DNA of 64,000 bases from Rhodanobacteraceae bacterium (GTDB taxonomy: Bacteria > Pseudomonadota > Gammaproteobacteria > Xanthomonadales > SZUA-5): assembly GCA_016713135.1 (NCBI GenBank), contig JADJPR010000001.1, forward strand, positions 496,001 to 560,000. Reading direction: 5' to 3'. The notes under the pieces were generated by a model. That model saw only the letters and a list, made by a program, of their open reading frames with translations. It was not told the DNA's origin and did no database searches. Below, piece by piece: positions 9,351 through 17,960 of the stretch. The translations under genes and the position numbers were made by a program. Position 1 is the stretch's first letter. Every line of letters begins with the position of its first letter.

Positions 9351-10025
9351 ATGCTGGCGATGATCCCGGACGGACGCACCGACAAGGTCCACGAGCACCT
9401 CGCGGCCGGGGGCGCGGCCGACATCGAGATCGGCGGCGCCAGCCTGTTGCAGTGGTGCGCGCACCATGGCGATGTCAGCGCCCTGCGCCTGCTGCTGATG
9501 CACGGCGCACGCATCGATTCGCTCGGCGCCAACCTGGATCTCGGCGGTGCAGCTTTCCACGGTCACTGGCAACTGGTCGAGTTCCTGCTGGAGCAGGGCG
9601 CGGATCCGCGCCATGCCGATCCGGCGACTGGCGAGACCGCGCTGCACCTCGCGCTGTCGCGCGCCAACCGCCCACGGCGCTTGCGGATCGTGCGTGCGCT
9701 GCTGGCCGCGGGCGCGGACCCGAACGCGCCGACGATGGCCGGCGTGGACACTGGCGCCTTCATGCGCGATAGCCGCACGCGCGGCGAGACTCCCTTGCAT
9801 CGCGCGGCCGCCTTCGCCGATGCGTCGACCATCGAGTGCCTGCTCGCGGCCGGCGCCGATCCGGCGCGTACCGACGCGCACGGCGACTCGCCCCTGTCCT
9901 GGGCCAGCTGGCACCTGCGGCCCGCCGCCGTCTTGCGATTGCTCTGTTTCGGTCCGCACCGGCTGCACCCGGACAACGACTCCAGCTACGATCACGGCCA
10001 GGGCTGGCAGCTGTCCGAACGCTGA
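9351..10025 (+). CDS. Ankyrin-repeat protein
   Basis: A 224-aa protein built of ankyrin repeats: GGASLLQWCAHHGDVSALRL, then FHGHWQLVEFLLEQGADP, GETALHLALSRAN, RALLAAGADPN, GETPLHRAAAFADAS, ECLLAAGADPARTDAHGDSP. Ankyrin arrays are protein-interaction scaffolds; no enzymatic domain or signal peptide is seen. The ATG at 9351 is chosen because GGAGG precedes it; an upstream ATG at 9318 lacks such a site. The following kinase gene starts about 36 bases downstream in the same direction, suggesting co-expression and possibly a functional link. Confidence 0.8.
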   Translation: MLAMIPDGRTDKVHEHLAAGGAADIEIGGASLLQWCAHHGDVSALRLLLMHGARIDSLGANLDLGGAAFHGHWQLVEFLLEQGADPRHADPATGETALHLALSRANRPRRLRIVRALLAAGADPNAPTMAGVDTGAFMRDSRTRGETPLHRAAAFADASTIECLLAAGADPARTDAHGDSPLSWASWHLRPAAVLRLLCFGPHRLHPDNDSSYDHGQGWQLSER

Positions 10026-10060
10026 GCCCGACGCTCGCACAACCGCGGGACCTGCGCGCC

Positions 10061-12811
10061 TTGAGCACCCAATCGCAATCGCAGCCGCCGACCCGTCCGA
10101 CGCCCCTGCCCAGCCTCGCGGGCGTGCCGCTGACCCAGGTGGACGCCGAGCGCAGCGACACCCTCGCGGCGGAGCTGCAGGTGGGCCAGCGCATCGGGCC
10201 ATTCGAGCTCAAGCGCCTGCTCGGCGCGGGCGGCATGGGCCAGGTGTTCCTCGCCGATCAGCTGCACCCGGTGCAGCGCCAGGTGGCGCTCAAGTTCATG
10301 CAGCACCGCCTCGCCAGCGACCACGCGGCGGTGCGTTTCGAGATCGAACGCCAGGCGCTGGCGCGCATGAGCCATCCGGCGATCGCCCAGGTGTTCGAGG
10401 CCGGCGCCACCGCCGACGGTTTCCCGTACCTGGCGATGGAGTACGTGCCGGGCGAGCCGATCACCAGCTATTGCCGCATCCATGGACTGGACCTGCGCGC
10501 GCGCCTGGGGCTGTTCATCGACGCCGCCCGCGGGGTGCAGCACGCGCACCAGAAGCACATCCTGCACCTCGACCTGAAGCCGGCCAACCTGCTGGTCAGC
10601 GAGGTGGATGGCAAGCCGCATCCGAAGATCATCGACTTTGGCCTGGCGGTGTCGGCCGTGCGCATTCCCGGCCAACGCAACAGTTTCGCGCTGGCCGGCA
10701 CGCCGGGCTACATGAGTCCGGAGCAGGCGGGTGTGCGCTATGGGCCGGTCGAGGCGGACGTCGATGCGCGCAGCGATGTCTACGCGCTCGGCGTGGTGCT
10801 GTACCAACTGGTGGCCGGCGCGCCGCCCTTCCTCGCCAGCCAGTTCAGCGAGAGCAGCAGCGAGGAGCTGCGGCGGCACTTCGACCAGCATCCGGTGATG
10901 CCGCCGAGCGAACGCCTGCGCCTGACCGACGATCCACGCGGCGCGCGCGATGTTGCCGGCGACCTCGATGCGATCGTCGCGCGCGCCATGCATCGCGAGC
11001 ACGATGCGCGCTACGAGTCGGTGGCGGAGCTGGTGGACGAGCTGCAACGCTGGCTGGAGCACCGCCCGGTGCGGGCCCGACCGGTCACGCGCACCCACCG
11101 CGCGCGGCTGTACCTGCGGCGCAACCGGCTGCAGGTCGGGGTAGCGAGCGCCTTGACCCTGACGCTGGCGGCGGGCTTCGCGACCGCCACCTGGGGCTTG
11201 CTGCAGGCGCGCCAGGAGCGCGACCTGGCGGCCGCACGCCAGCACGAGCTGGAGCGTGTCAGCGAGTTCCAGCAATCGATGCTGAGCGGACTCGATCCGG
11301 CGCAGCTCGGCCTGTCGCTGAAGGCCAGCTTGCAGCAGCAACTGGCGGCCTCGCTGAAGGGCAACCCCGAGGCGCCCGCGCGCCTGACCGAGTTCGAACG
11401 CTCCCTGGCGCTCGCCAACCCCACCGAGGCCGCACGCCAGCTGATCGACACGCAGCTGTTGCGACGCGGGCTGCAGGCGGTCGCCAGTGAGCTGGCCGAT
11501 CAACCGCAAGTGGCCGCGGAGCTGCGCATCGCCATCGCCAACGCTTACCTTGCCGCGGGCGCCTACGCGGCCGCACTCGATGCCGCGGACCTGGCCCTCG
11601 CTGACCTCGCACCTCTGCTCGGCCCGCACCATCCGAAACCCCTGTCGGCGCGCTTGTTGCGCGCCCAGCTGATGAAGCAACTCGGACGCGGGCGCGAGGA
11701 CCTGCCCGCACTGGCTCGGCTCATCGCCGACGCTCGCGAGGCCGGCGAAGCGGGTGCCCAGGTGGCGCTGGATGCGGGAATGCTGCAATCCGAAACCCGC
11801 GCACTGGAGATGGGCGAACTGGCGGACGGCGTGCGCATGGGTGCGGACCTGCTGAAGGCCTACGAGGCACGCTTCGGTGCCGATGCGCCCGAGACGATTG
11901 CGGCGCTGCAAGTGCAGGCGGCCCTGGTGGCGCGCAAAGATGGTCACGCCGCCGCGACACCCTTGTTCGAACGCGCGATGGCTGCGCTCGAACGGCGTCT
12001 CGGCGAGCAGAGTCCGCGTACCATCGCGGCGATCGAACTGCTCGGCAACAACCTGGGAATGCAGGGCGAGTTCGCGCGCGCGCTTCCGCTGCACCGGCGC
12101 GCCGCCGAGCTGCGCCGGCAGGTGCAGGGCGACCAGCACCCGCAGACACTGCAGGCGCGCAACAGCCTGGCGATCACACTCTCGCGGACCGGGGAGTTGG
12201 CGCCGGCGATCAAGATTGCACGCGAGGTCCTCGAACTGCGCACCCGCTCGCTCGGGCGCGATCATCCGCAGACCCTGCGCAGCATGCTCAACCTCGGTGC
12301 CTTCCTGGCCCACGCGGACGACATCGAAGGCGCCGCCGCGATCACGCGCGAGTGCTACGAGCGGCGCAAGGCGGCGCTCGGGCCGGACAATCCGGATGTC
12401 TACACCGCCGGCCTGAACCTGGCCGACTTCGAGATCATTCGCGGCAAGGCCAGCGAAGGGCTGCGCCTGGCCGAGGAGGCCCATGCGCAGCGCTCACGCC
12501 TGCTCGGGCCCGACCACGGAGACACGCTTGTCGCGGAGGGATTGCTCGGCCGCGCACTGGCCGCCGCCGGCGAGTATCGCCGGGCGATCCCGTTGCTCGA
12601 AGCCACCGTTGCCGACGCCGAAGAGAGCGAGCGAGCGCAGGCCATGGCCGCCTGGTACCTCGCGCTGGCCTATCGTGGCGTCGGGCGTGCAGCCGAAGCA
12701 CAGGCACTCATCCACAGCCGCACGGCCGGCCTGTTCGAAGCCACCCACGACGAGCTGAATCCGCCCGAGCGCCATGCGCTGGCGCAACTGAAGGAGTACC
12801 TGAAGCAATGA
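10061..12811 (+). CDS. Transmembrane serine/threonine protein kinase with C-terminal TPR repeats
   Basis: About 916 aa from a TTG start at 10061. An in-frame ATG at 9836 would overlap the ankyrin gene almost fully and adds Arg-rich non-conserved sequence. The Hanks-type kinase domain shows the Gly loop LLGAGGMGQVF, the VALK lysine, the catalytic loop HLDLKPANLL (HRD replaced by HLD), IIDFGLA and the GTPGYMSPEQ activation segment. A single membrane helix (about residues 360-382) follows. The C-terminal half is tetratricopeptide repeats of the GPDH/GRDHPQTL type. Kinases of this architecture are common in Xanthomonadales and usually act in regulatory phosphorylation; targets are unknown. The stop overlaps the SDR start. 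Confidence 0.9.
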   Translation: MSTQSQSQPPTRPTPLPSLAGVPLTQVDAERSDTLAAELQVGQRIGPFELKRLLGAGGMGQVFLADQLHPVQRQVALKFMQHRLASDHAAVRFEIERQALARMSHPAIAQVFEAGATADGFPYLAMEYVPGEPITSYCRIHGLDLRARLGLFIDAARGVQHAHQKHILHLDLKPANLLVSEVDGKPHPKIIDFGLAVSAVRIPGQRNSFALAGTPGYMSPEQAGVRYGPVEADVDARSDVYALGVVLYQLVAGAPPFLASQFSESSSEELRRHFDQHPVMPPSERLRLTDDPRGARDVAGDLDAIVARAMHREHDARYESVAELVDELQRWLEHRPVRARPVTRTHRARLYLRRNRLQVGVASALTLTLAAGFATATWGLLQARQERDLAAARQHELERVSEFQQSMLSGLDPAQLGLSLKASLQQQLAASLKGNPEAPARLTEFERSLALANPTEAARQLIDTQLLRRGLQAVASELADQPQVAAELRIAIANAYLAAGAYAAALDAADLALADLAPLLGPHHPKPLSARLLRAQLMKQLGRGREDLPALARLIADAREAGEAGAQVALDAGMLQSETRALEMGELADGVRMGADLLKAYEARFGADAPETIAALQVQAALVARKDGHAAATPLFERAMAALERRLGEQSPRTIAAIELLGNNLGMQGEFARALPLHRRAAELRRQVQGDQHPQTLQARNSLAITLSRTGELAPAIKIAREVLELRTRSLGRDHPQTLRSMLNLGAFLAHADDIEGAAAITRECYERRKAALGPDNPDVYTAGLNLADFEIIRGKASEGLRLAEEAHAQRSRLLGPDHGDTLVAEGLLGRALAAAGEYRRAIPLLEATVADAEESERAQAMAAWYLALAYRGVGRAAEAQALIHSRTAGLFEATHDELNPPERHALAQLKEYLKQ

Positions 12812-13500
12812 CCTGGCTCGTTACCGGCGCCAGCCGCGGCCTGGGCCGCGAACTGGCGTTACAACTGGCCGAGCGCGGCTTCGCGGTGCTCGCCTGCGCG
12901 CGGGACGCTGCCGCGCTGGCCGGGATGGCGGCGCACCCCTCCGGGCGCATTCGCGCGTTGCCGCTGGACCTCGGCGACGCCGCCGCACTGACACCCGCGC
13001 TGCACGCGGCGCTACACCAGGTGGAGCGGGTCGACGGCGTGATCAACAACGCCGGGATCGGCAGCTACAAGCCATTCGCCGACCATTCCGAGGCCGAACT
13101 GCGGTCCATCCTGCAGGTCAACCTCGGCGCGGTGATGCAGATCTGCCACGCGGTGCTGCCGCGGATGCGCGCGCAAGGCGCCGGGTACATCGTCAACATC
13201 GGCTCCGACCTCGCGCGCCGGCCGCTCGCCAACATGGCCGCGTACGTGGCCAGCAAGCATGGCCTCGCCGGCTTCAGCCACTCGCTGCTGCGCGAGGTCA
13301 AGGACGCCGGCATCAAGGTCAGCCTGGTCAACCCAGGGATCATCGACACCGGCTTCGGCGGCGGCATCGAAGGCAGCCGCGACCCCGCCGCCAGCCTGCA
13401 TCCCGCCGCGCTCGCGCGGCTGATCCTGGACAGCGTGCTGCAGCCCGGCAGCGTGCTGGTGGATGAGCTGACGGTGCATCCGCTCGGGCAGGAATTCTGA
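12808..13500 (+). CDS. Short-chain dehydrogenase/reductase
   Basis: A 230-aa classical SDR. The NAD(P)-binding motif is TGASRGLG at residues 6-13, the structural motif NNAG is present, and the catalytic region has a Ser in NIGSDLA and YVASK (Tyr/Lys). It starts at an ATGA overlap with the kinase stop, which excludes longer upstream starts and implies translational coupling. The substrate cannot be deduced; SDRs of this size reduce ketones, sugars or fatty intermediates. Confidence 0.85.
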   Translation: MTWLVTGASRGLGRELALQLAERGFAVLACARDAAALAGMAAHPSGRIRALPLDLGDAAALTPALHAALHQVERVDGVINNAGIGSYKPFADHSEAELRSILQVNLGAVMQICHAVLPRMRAQGAGYIVNIGSDLARRPLANMAAYVASKHGLAGFSHSLLREVKDAGIKVSLVNPGIIDTGFGGGIEGSRDPAASLHPAALARLILDSVLQPGSVLVDELTVHPLGQEF

Positions 13501-13536
13501 CGGGGCCGCGGTTGCTTATGAAACAAAAGACATTTA

Positions 13537-13650
13537 TCCGCAAAGGACGCAAAGGACGCAAAGTAGAGCCAAATCGCTTACCGGATATGCGGGGCATGGG
13601 GATGCTGCGCAACCCAGGAGGCTTCTGCCTTCATTGCGTCCTTTGCGGAC
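13537..13650. repeat. Inverted repeat, family A (GCAAAGGAC arms), copy 2
   Basis: The left arm at 13537-13563 carries three tandem nonamer units. The shorter right arm at 13633-13650 is their reverse complement. The element lies 37 bases after the SDR stop. It occupies much of the 347-base gap before the allantoicase gene, which otherwise holds only the CAACAAC tandem repeat described next and no recognisable gene. Confidence 0.85.
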
Positions 13651-13747
13651 CAAAGAGCGGGCATGGGTACGCGACAGTTTGATGCGCGAATGAGCGCATC
13701 GGTAGGAAGACTGGGACTCGCACAGGTCTGCCGGGGTGCGAGCTTCG

Positions 13748-13783
13748 CAACAACCAACAACCAACAACCAACAACCAACAACC
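13748..13783. repeat. Tandem heptamer CAACAAC, five copies (family F single arm)
   Basis: Five consecutive copies of the 7-base unit CAACAAC. It matches one arm of the family-F inverted repeat found after the ureidoglycolate lyase gene, but the opposite arm is not present here, so it may be a decayed or half element. A slippage-prone heptamer array 65 bases upstream of the allantoicase ATG could vary in length between strains. Confidence 0.85.
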
Positions 13784-13847
13784 GGCCCGTCACCATTCGC
13801 CTGCCCGCGGGGCGATACTGGCCAGTCAACTCACCACACGAACCGCC

Positions 13848-14855
13848 ATGGCCCTGCACCCCGTCGATCCCGATGCGCCCGCGTTCACCCGTCGCTTCGT
13901 CAACCTCGCCGATGCGCGCCTCGGGGCGCAGGCGCTGATCGCCAGCGATGATTTCTTCGCCGACAAGCAGCGCATGCTGAATCCGGAGCCGGCGCAGTTC
14001 ATCCCCGGCAAGTACGACGACAACGGCAAGTGGATGGACGGCTGGGAGAGTCGGCGCAAGCGCGGTCCGGGGCACGACTGGTGCGTCGTGCGCCTGGCGC
14101 GGCCCGGGGTGATCGTCGGAGTCGATCTCGACACCAGTCACTTCACCGGCAATTTCCCGCCCTCGGCGTCGATCGAAGGGCGCGATGCGCAGCACGTCGA
14201 GCCCACCGCGGACGGCGACTGGTTCCCCTTGCTCCCCGCGGCCAACCTGGGTGGCAACCGGCACCACTACTTCTCCCTCGACGGCGCGCGCCGCTGCACC
14301 CATGTGCGCGTCAACCTGTACCCCGATGGCGGGCTGGCGCGGCTGCGCCTGTACGGCGTGCCCGAGTTCGACGCCGCCCCCGATGGCGACGGCCTGGTCG
14401 ACCTGGTGTCGGCGATGAACGGCGGCACCGTGGTGGCCGCCAACAACGAGCATTTCGGCCTCGCCTCGGCGCTGCTGCTGCCCGGTCGCGGGGTCAACAT
14501 GGGCGATGGCTGGGAGACCCGCCGCCGCCGCGAGCCGGGCCACGACTGGTGCGTGCTGGCGCTGGCGCGGCCGGGCACCATCGAGGCGGTCGAGGTCGAC
14601 ACCGCGCACTTCAAGGGCAATTTCCCCGACCGCTGCTCGCTCCAGGCCGCGATGGTCGCCGGCGGCACGCCCGAATCACTGGTGACTCAATCGATGTTCT
14701 GGCCAACGCTGCTGCCCGAGCACAAGCTGCAGGCCGACCACCAGCACCACTACCGTCGCGAACTGCTGCAACTCGGCGCCGTGAGCCATGTGCGCTTCAA
14801 CATCCACCCCGATGGCGGCGTTTCGCGCCTGCGCCTGCGCGGGCGGCCGGCGTGA
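13848..14855 (+). CDS. alc: Allantoicase
   Basis: A 335-aa enzyme of purine catabolism that hydrolyses allantoate to ureidoglycolate and urea. The protein has the family's internal duplication. The first repeat (about residues 55-105) has MDGWESRRKRGPGHDWCVVR then DTSHFTGNFPPS. The second (about 215-265) has GDGWETRRRREPGHDWCVLA then DTAHFKGNFP. Each repeat is a jelly-roll-like domain. Length matches bacterial allantoicases. The gene overlaps the next one by four bases (GTGA), forming a two-gene allantoate degradation operon. No allantoinase or transporter is adjacent. Confidence 0.93.
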   Translation: MALHPVDPDAPAFTRRFVNLADARLGAQALIASDDFFADKQRMLNPEPAQFIPGKYDDNGKWMDGWESRRKRGPGHDWCVVRLARPGVIVGVDLDTSHFTGNFPPSASIEGRDAQHVEPTADGDWFPLLPAANLGGNRHHYFSLDGARRCTHVRVNLYPDGGLARLRLYGVPEFDAAPDGDGLVDLVSAMNGGTVVAANNEHFGLASALLLPGRGVNMGDGWETRRRREPGHDWCVLALARPGTIEAVEVDTAHFKGNFPDRCSLQAAMVAGGTPESLVTQSMFWPTLLPEHKLQADHQHHYRRELLQLGAVSHVRFNIHPDGGVSRLRLRGRPA

Positions 14856-15331
14856 GCGCGCGGCTGGCAGTCGAGTCGCTGACGCCGGAGGCCTTCGCGC
14901 CCTTCGGCGAGGTGATCCACGCCGAGGCCGCGCGCAAGGTGTTTCCGATCAACCAGGGCACCACCACGCGCTTCCACGCGCTGGCCAGGGTGGACCTCGA
15001 TGGCGGCGTCGCCGCGATCAGCCTGGCGCGCGCCCAGCCGCAGGCGCTACCGCTGCCGATCCGCATGCTCGAGCGCCATCCGCTCGGCAGCCAGGCCTTC
15101 GTGCCGCTCGGCGCCGTGCGCTGGCTGGTCGTGGTTGCGGAATCACCGCAGCACATCCCGCGCGCCTTCCTCGCCGACCGCGGCCAGGGCGTGCAGTACC
15201 ACCGCGGCTGCTGGCACCACCCGCTGATCGCGCTCGATGCCGGTGGCGACTTCCTCATCGTCGACCGCGTGGGCCCGGGGGGGAATTGTGAGGAGGCACA
15301 GTTGGCGCGGGAGTGGTGGCTGGAGGGATGA
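14852..15331 (+). CDS. allA: Ureidoglycolate lyase
   Basis: A 159-aa cupin-fold enzyme that splits ureidoglycolate into glyoxylate and urea, the step after allantoicase. The N-terminal LTPEAFAPFGEVI and the central LERHPLGSQAFVPL, then YHRGCWHHPLIAL, are typical of AllA. The GTG start at 14852 overlaps the allantoicase stop (GTGA), indicating translational coupling. Together the two genes let the cell recover glyoxylate and urea nitrogen from allantoate. Confidence 0.92.
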   Translation: MSARLAVESLTPEAFAPFGEVIHAEAARKVFPINQGTTTRFHALARVDLDGGVAAISLARAQPQALPLPIRMLERHPLGSQAFVPLGAVRWLVVVAESPQHIPRAFLADRGQGVQYHRGCWHHPLIALDAGGDFLIVDRVGPGGNCEEAQLAREWWLEG

Positions 15332-15336
15332 GAGCA

Positions 15337-15430
15337 GGTGTTGGTTGTTGGTGTTGGTATTGGTTGAAGCGAAAGGCCCGCACGCCGCTCCTTCCAACAC
15401 CAACACCCACCAACAACCCATACCAACACC
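15337..15430. repeat. Inverted repeat, family F (GTTGGT-type arms)
   Basis: The left arm at 15337-15365 is composed of GTTGGT/GTTGTTG units. The right arm at 15396-15430 is built of the complementary CCAAC/CAACACC units. The internal segment begins TTGAAGCG. The element fills the gap between two convergent stops: it starts 6 bases after the allA stop and its right edge runs into the stop of the putative anti-sigma gene. Confidence 0.85.
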
Positions 15431-15435
15431 GCTCT

Positions 15436-16140
15436 TCACAAGCCCGCCACCGCCTCGCCGCCGGCCTCATGCCAGGCGTGCTCGATGCGGTCGAAGTCGC
15501 GGTTGCTTTCGGCCAGCAGCACGAGTGCGCCGTTCGCATAGGGCAGGGTGCGCACGGCGACCATCTCGTAGCGCGTGTCGATGCGCTCCGTGCGCTCGCC
15601 CGGCACGTACATCACGGTCACCGGACCCTGGCTGCCGGACATCACCATGTGCACCGACATGCGCGCGCCGAGCGGGCAGCGGTTGAGGTAGGTCAGGGCG
15701 AGCCGATCCGGCGCAAGCCGCAGCCCGGCTTCAGCGAACATGCGCCCCACCAGCGCCGGCGGGACCCGTTCGGTGCGGGTCAGTGCGTAGGGCTCATGCG
15801 ACAGGTGTTCGACGCTGTCGCCAATCAGTCCTTGCCCGCCGGCCGGCGCGCGCAGCCAGGACCAGCCGAGCAGCGCGCTGAGCAGCAGCGAGGCCGCCAG
15901 CGCCAGCGGCCACCAGCGCCGCGGCGATGGCGCGGATCGCGCGGGAAGCGCGGCGATCACGCGCTCAGCCAGGCCGGCCGGCACCGGCACCGCCAGCGCC
16001 GCGTCGATCCGCTGTTCCAGCGCCAGCGCCTCGGCCAGCCGCTGCGGTGCGTCGTCGCACACACGTTGTTGCGCCGCATCCGCCATTCCCGGCGTGCGCG
16101 GGTCGATCAGCAACTGACGGCGGAACTCAGAGCAATCCAT
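15436..16140 (-). CDS. Putative anti-sigma factor, DUF3379-like single-pass membrane protein
   Basis: A 234-aa protein with an N-terminal cytoplasmic segment starting MDCSEFRRQLLIDPR (as in DUF3379 proteins), one membrane helix near residues 76-94 (WWPLALAASLLLSALLGWSW), and a periplasmic domain. It overlaps the upstream sigma factor gene by 14 bases, the usual arrangement for a sigma/anti-sigma pair. Binding of the sigma factor is inferred from context. The zinc-finger cysteines seen in some relatives are mostly absent. Confidence 0.75.
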   Translation of the reverse strand: MDCSEFRRQLLIDPRTPGMADAAQQRVCDDAPQRLAEALALEQRIDAALAVPVPAGLAERVIAALPARSAPSPRRWWPLALAASLLLSALLGWSWLRAPAGGQGLIGDSVEHLSHEPYALTRTERVPPALVGRMFAEAGLRLAPDRLALTYLNRCPLGARMSVHMVMSGSQGPVTVMYVPGERTERIDTRYEMVAVRTLPYANGALVLLAESNRDFDRIEHAWHEAGGEAVAGL

Positions 16141-16642
16141 GCACCTTCCCCTGCACCTCGCCGCGCATCACCGCGCCAAGCTTGGCGCGTGCGCGGAACA
16201 GCTGGGTCATCACCGCCGAGGCCGTGATGCCGAGTTGCTGTGCGATCTCCTCGCAACTGAAACCGCCGACCAACTGCAGCAGCAGCGGCTCGCGGTACTT
16301 CTCCTCGATGCCGGCGATCGCCTCGCGCATCTGCTGGATCTCGCTCAGCTCGTGCGCGCTCGGATTGTCGCGGTCCTCCACCACCACGTCGGCGATATCG
16401 TCCAGCGGCGGCGTCTTGCGTTCGAACTGGCGCGCGTGTTCGCGCCGCACGATGGTCATCAGCCAGGCCTTTGCGGCCTTTTCGTCGCGCAAATCGGCCA
16501 GCGAACGCCAGGCGCGCAGGAAGCTCTCCTGCACCAGGTCCTGCGCCTGCGCCTCGTTGTGGCACAGCCACCAGGCGAAACGGTACAGCTCCGGCGACAG
16601 TCGGCGGACCAGCTGGTCGAATTCGGCGCGTTTGGCAGTCAT
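16127..16642 (-). CDS. ECF-type RNA polymerase sigma factor
   Basis: A 171-aa sigma-70 family protein. Region 2 (LYRFAWWLCHNEAQAQDLVQ then ESFLRAWRSLADLRDEKA) and region 4 (EKYREPLLLQLVGGFSCEEI then AQQLGITASAVMTQLFRARA) are clear, with region 3 missing as in ECF factors. The start at 16642 is preceded by GGAG. A long N-terminal extension is possible in the same frame but is not conserved-looking. It is co-transcribed with the overlapping putative anti-sigma gene and would direct an envelope- or stress-responsive regulon. Confidence 0.9.
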   Translation of the reverse strand: MTAKRAEFDQLVRRLSPELYRFAWWLCHNEAQAQDLVQESFLRAWRSLADLRDEKAAKAWLMTIVRREHARQFERKTPPLDDIADVVVEDRDNPSAHELSEIQQMREAIAGIEEKYREPLLLQLVGGFSCEEIAQQLGITASAVMTQLFRARAKLGAVMRGEVQGKVHGLL

Positions 16643-16717
16643 GAGACTCCAGACCGGTCTGCGCAGCGATGGCTTTCGTAGACTAAGGTGACTTTCCCCG
16701 CGGCGCGTGCCTGCACC

Positions 16718-17434
16718 ATGAATGTCTCCCGCCTGTTCATCCTGGTGTTCGGCTTGGTCGGCCTGGGCATGGGTATTGCCGATTTCTACATCGTGCGCAA
16801 CCTGCTGGCCTTCCGCGCCGAAGCGGTGCAGGCCGAGGGCACGGTGGTCGGCTTCGTCACCAGCCGCGGCAGCAAGGGCGGCACGATGTACTCGCCGCGG
16901 GTGCGCTACGACATTCCGGCGCCCGAGGGCGGCATCGCCGCCAGCCACGAGATCCGCGGCAGCGTCAATTCCTCCAGCCGCGGCTACGACATCGGCGACA
17001 AGGTCGTCGTCTACTACAGTCCGCAGCAGCCGGAAGAGGGGCGCATCGGCAGCTTCATGGAGCAGTGGTTCCTGCCGCTGATCTTCAGCCTGTTCGCGCT
17101 GGTCTTCGGCGGCGTCGCCGCCGGCTTCCTGGTGTCCGAGATCCGCCGCGCGCGCATGTACGCCTGGCTCGAGCACAGCGGCATGACCATCCAGGCGCGC
17201 ATCAGCGAGGTCGACAAGAACTACAACCTGAAGGTCAACGGCCGCTCGCCCTGGGTCATCCGCGCGCAATGGCAGCACCCGGTGACCCAGGCGGTGCATG
17301 TCTTCGAGAGCGAGAACCTGTGGTACGACCCCACCCAGTTCATCGGCGAGCGCAAGGACATCCCGGTGCGCGTGGATGCCGACGATCCGAAGCGCAACCG
17401 GGTGGACATCGGGTGGCTGCCGAAGAAGGCGTGA
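16718..17434 (+). CDS. DUF3592 membrane protein
   Basis: A protein of 238 aa with two membrane helices (about residues 4-24 and 114-138), each followed by a DUF3592-like beta domain. The first contains EGTVVGFVTSRG and GDKVVVYYSPQQP; the second has IQARISEVDKNYNLKVNG and the DDPKRNRVD segment. Function is unknown; such proteins are widespread in proteobacterial envelopes. The ATG at 16718 is preferred over 16688 because the hydrophobic segment starts there. It diverges from the sigma-factor gene and is followed by the family-B repeat array. Confidence 0.8.
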   Translation: MNVSRLFILVFGLVGLGMGIADFYIVRNLLAFRAEAVQAEGTVVGFVTSRGSKGGTMYSPRVRYDIPAPEGGIAASHEIRGSVNSSSRGYDIGDKVVVYYSPQQPEEGRIGSFMEQWFLPLIFSLFALVFGGVAAGFLVSEIRRARMYAWLEHSGMTIQARISEVDKNYNLKVNGRSPWVIRAQWQHPVTQAVHVFESENLWYDPTQFIGERKDIPVRVDADDPKRNRVDIGWLPKKA

Positions 17435-17454
17435 GGCGGGTGGAGCGGGGGAAG

Positions 17455-17947
17455 TGAAGCGGGGCAGGGGAAATGGACTAGCGCTCTGAGGCGCCTTGAG
17501 GTGGTGTGGATCCAGGTGGCGGCGGCGCGAAACCTGCGCGCGATCCTTCACCCCACTGTTGTCCATGACAGAAGCGTGGTGCAGGTCCCTGCCCCTTGCC
17601 GCGCTTCACCTCACCCCCTATACCCGCGGGGCAGGGGAAATGGACTGGCGCCTGAAAAGCCCCGAGGTGGTGTGGGTCCAGGCGGTGGCGTGAATACGTG
17701 CGCACCGGATCCTTCGCCCCACTTTGATCCATCACCGAAGCCCAGTGCAGGTCCCCTGCCCCTTGCCGCGCTTCACCTCACCCCTTCACCCTCGGGGCAG
17801 GGGAAATGGACTGGGGCCCGGATGGGCCTTGAGGCGGTGCGGGTCCAGGCGGTGGCGTGAATACGTGCGCACCGGATCCTTCGCTCCACTTTGATCCATC
17901 ACCGAAGCCCGGTGCAGGTCCCCTGCCCCCTGCCCCGCTTCACCTCC
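17455..17947. repeat. Three tandem copies of a 166-bp inverted-repeat element (family B)
   Basis: Units start at 17461, 17628 and 17794, each opening with GGGGCAGGGGAAATGGACT and ending with CCCTGCCCC...CGCTTCACCTC. Units 2 and 3 also share a long internal stretch (GGTCCAGGCGGTGGCGTGAA and onward). Each unit can fold as a hairpin. The array fills the 526-base gap between two convergent stops (DUF3592 and NtrY) and no gene is seen in it. The 166-167-base spacing shows amplification of the whole unit. Confidence 0.92.
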
Positions 17948-17960
17948 CGCCACTTCTCCA

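Noticed and set aside
17455..17947. CRISPR-like array of regular repeats
   Set aside because: Repeat units are about 166 bases with shared interiors and only three copies; there are no short repeats with unique spacers and no cas genes.
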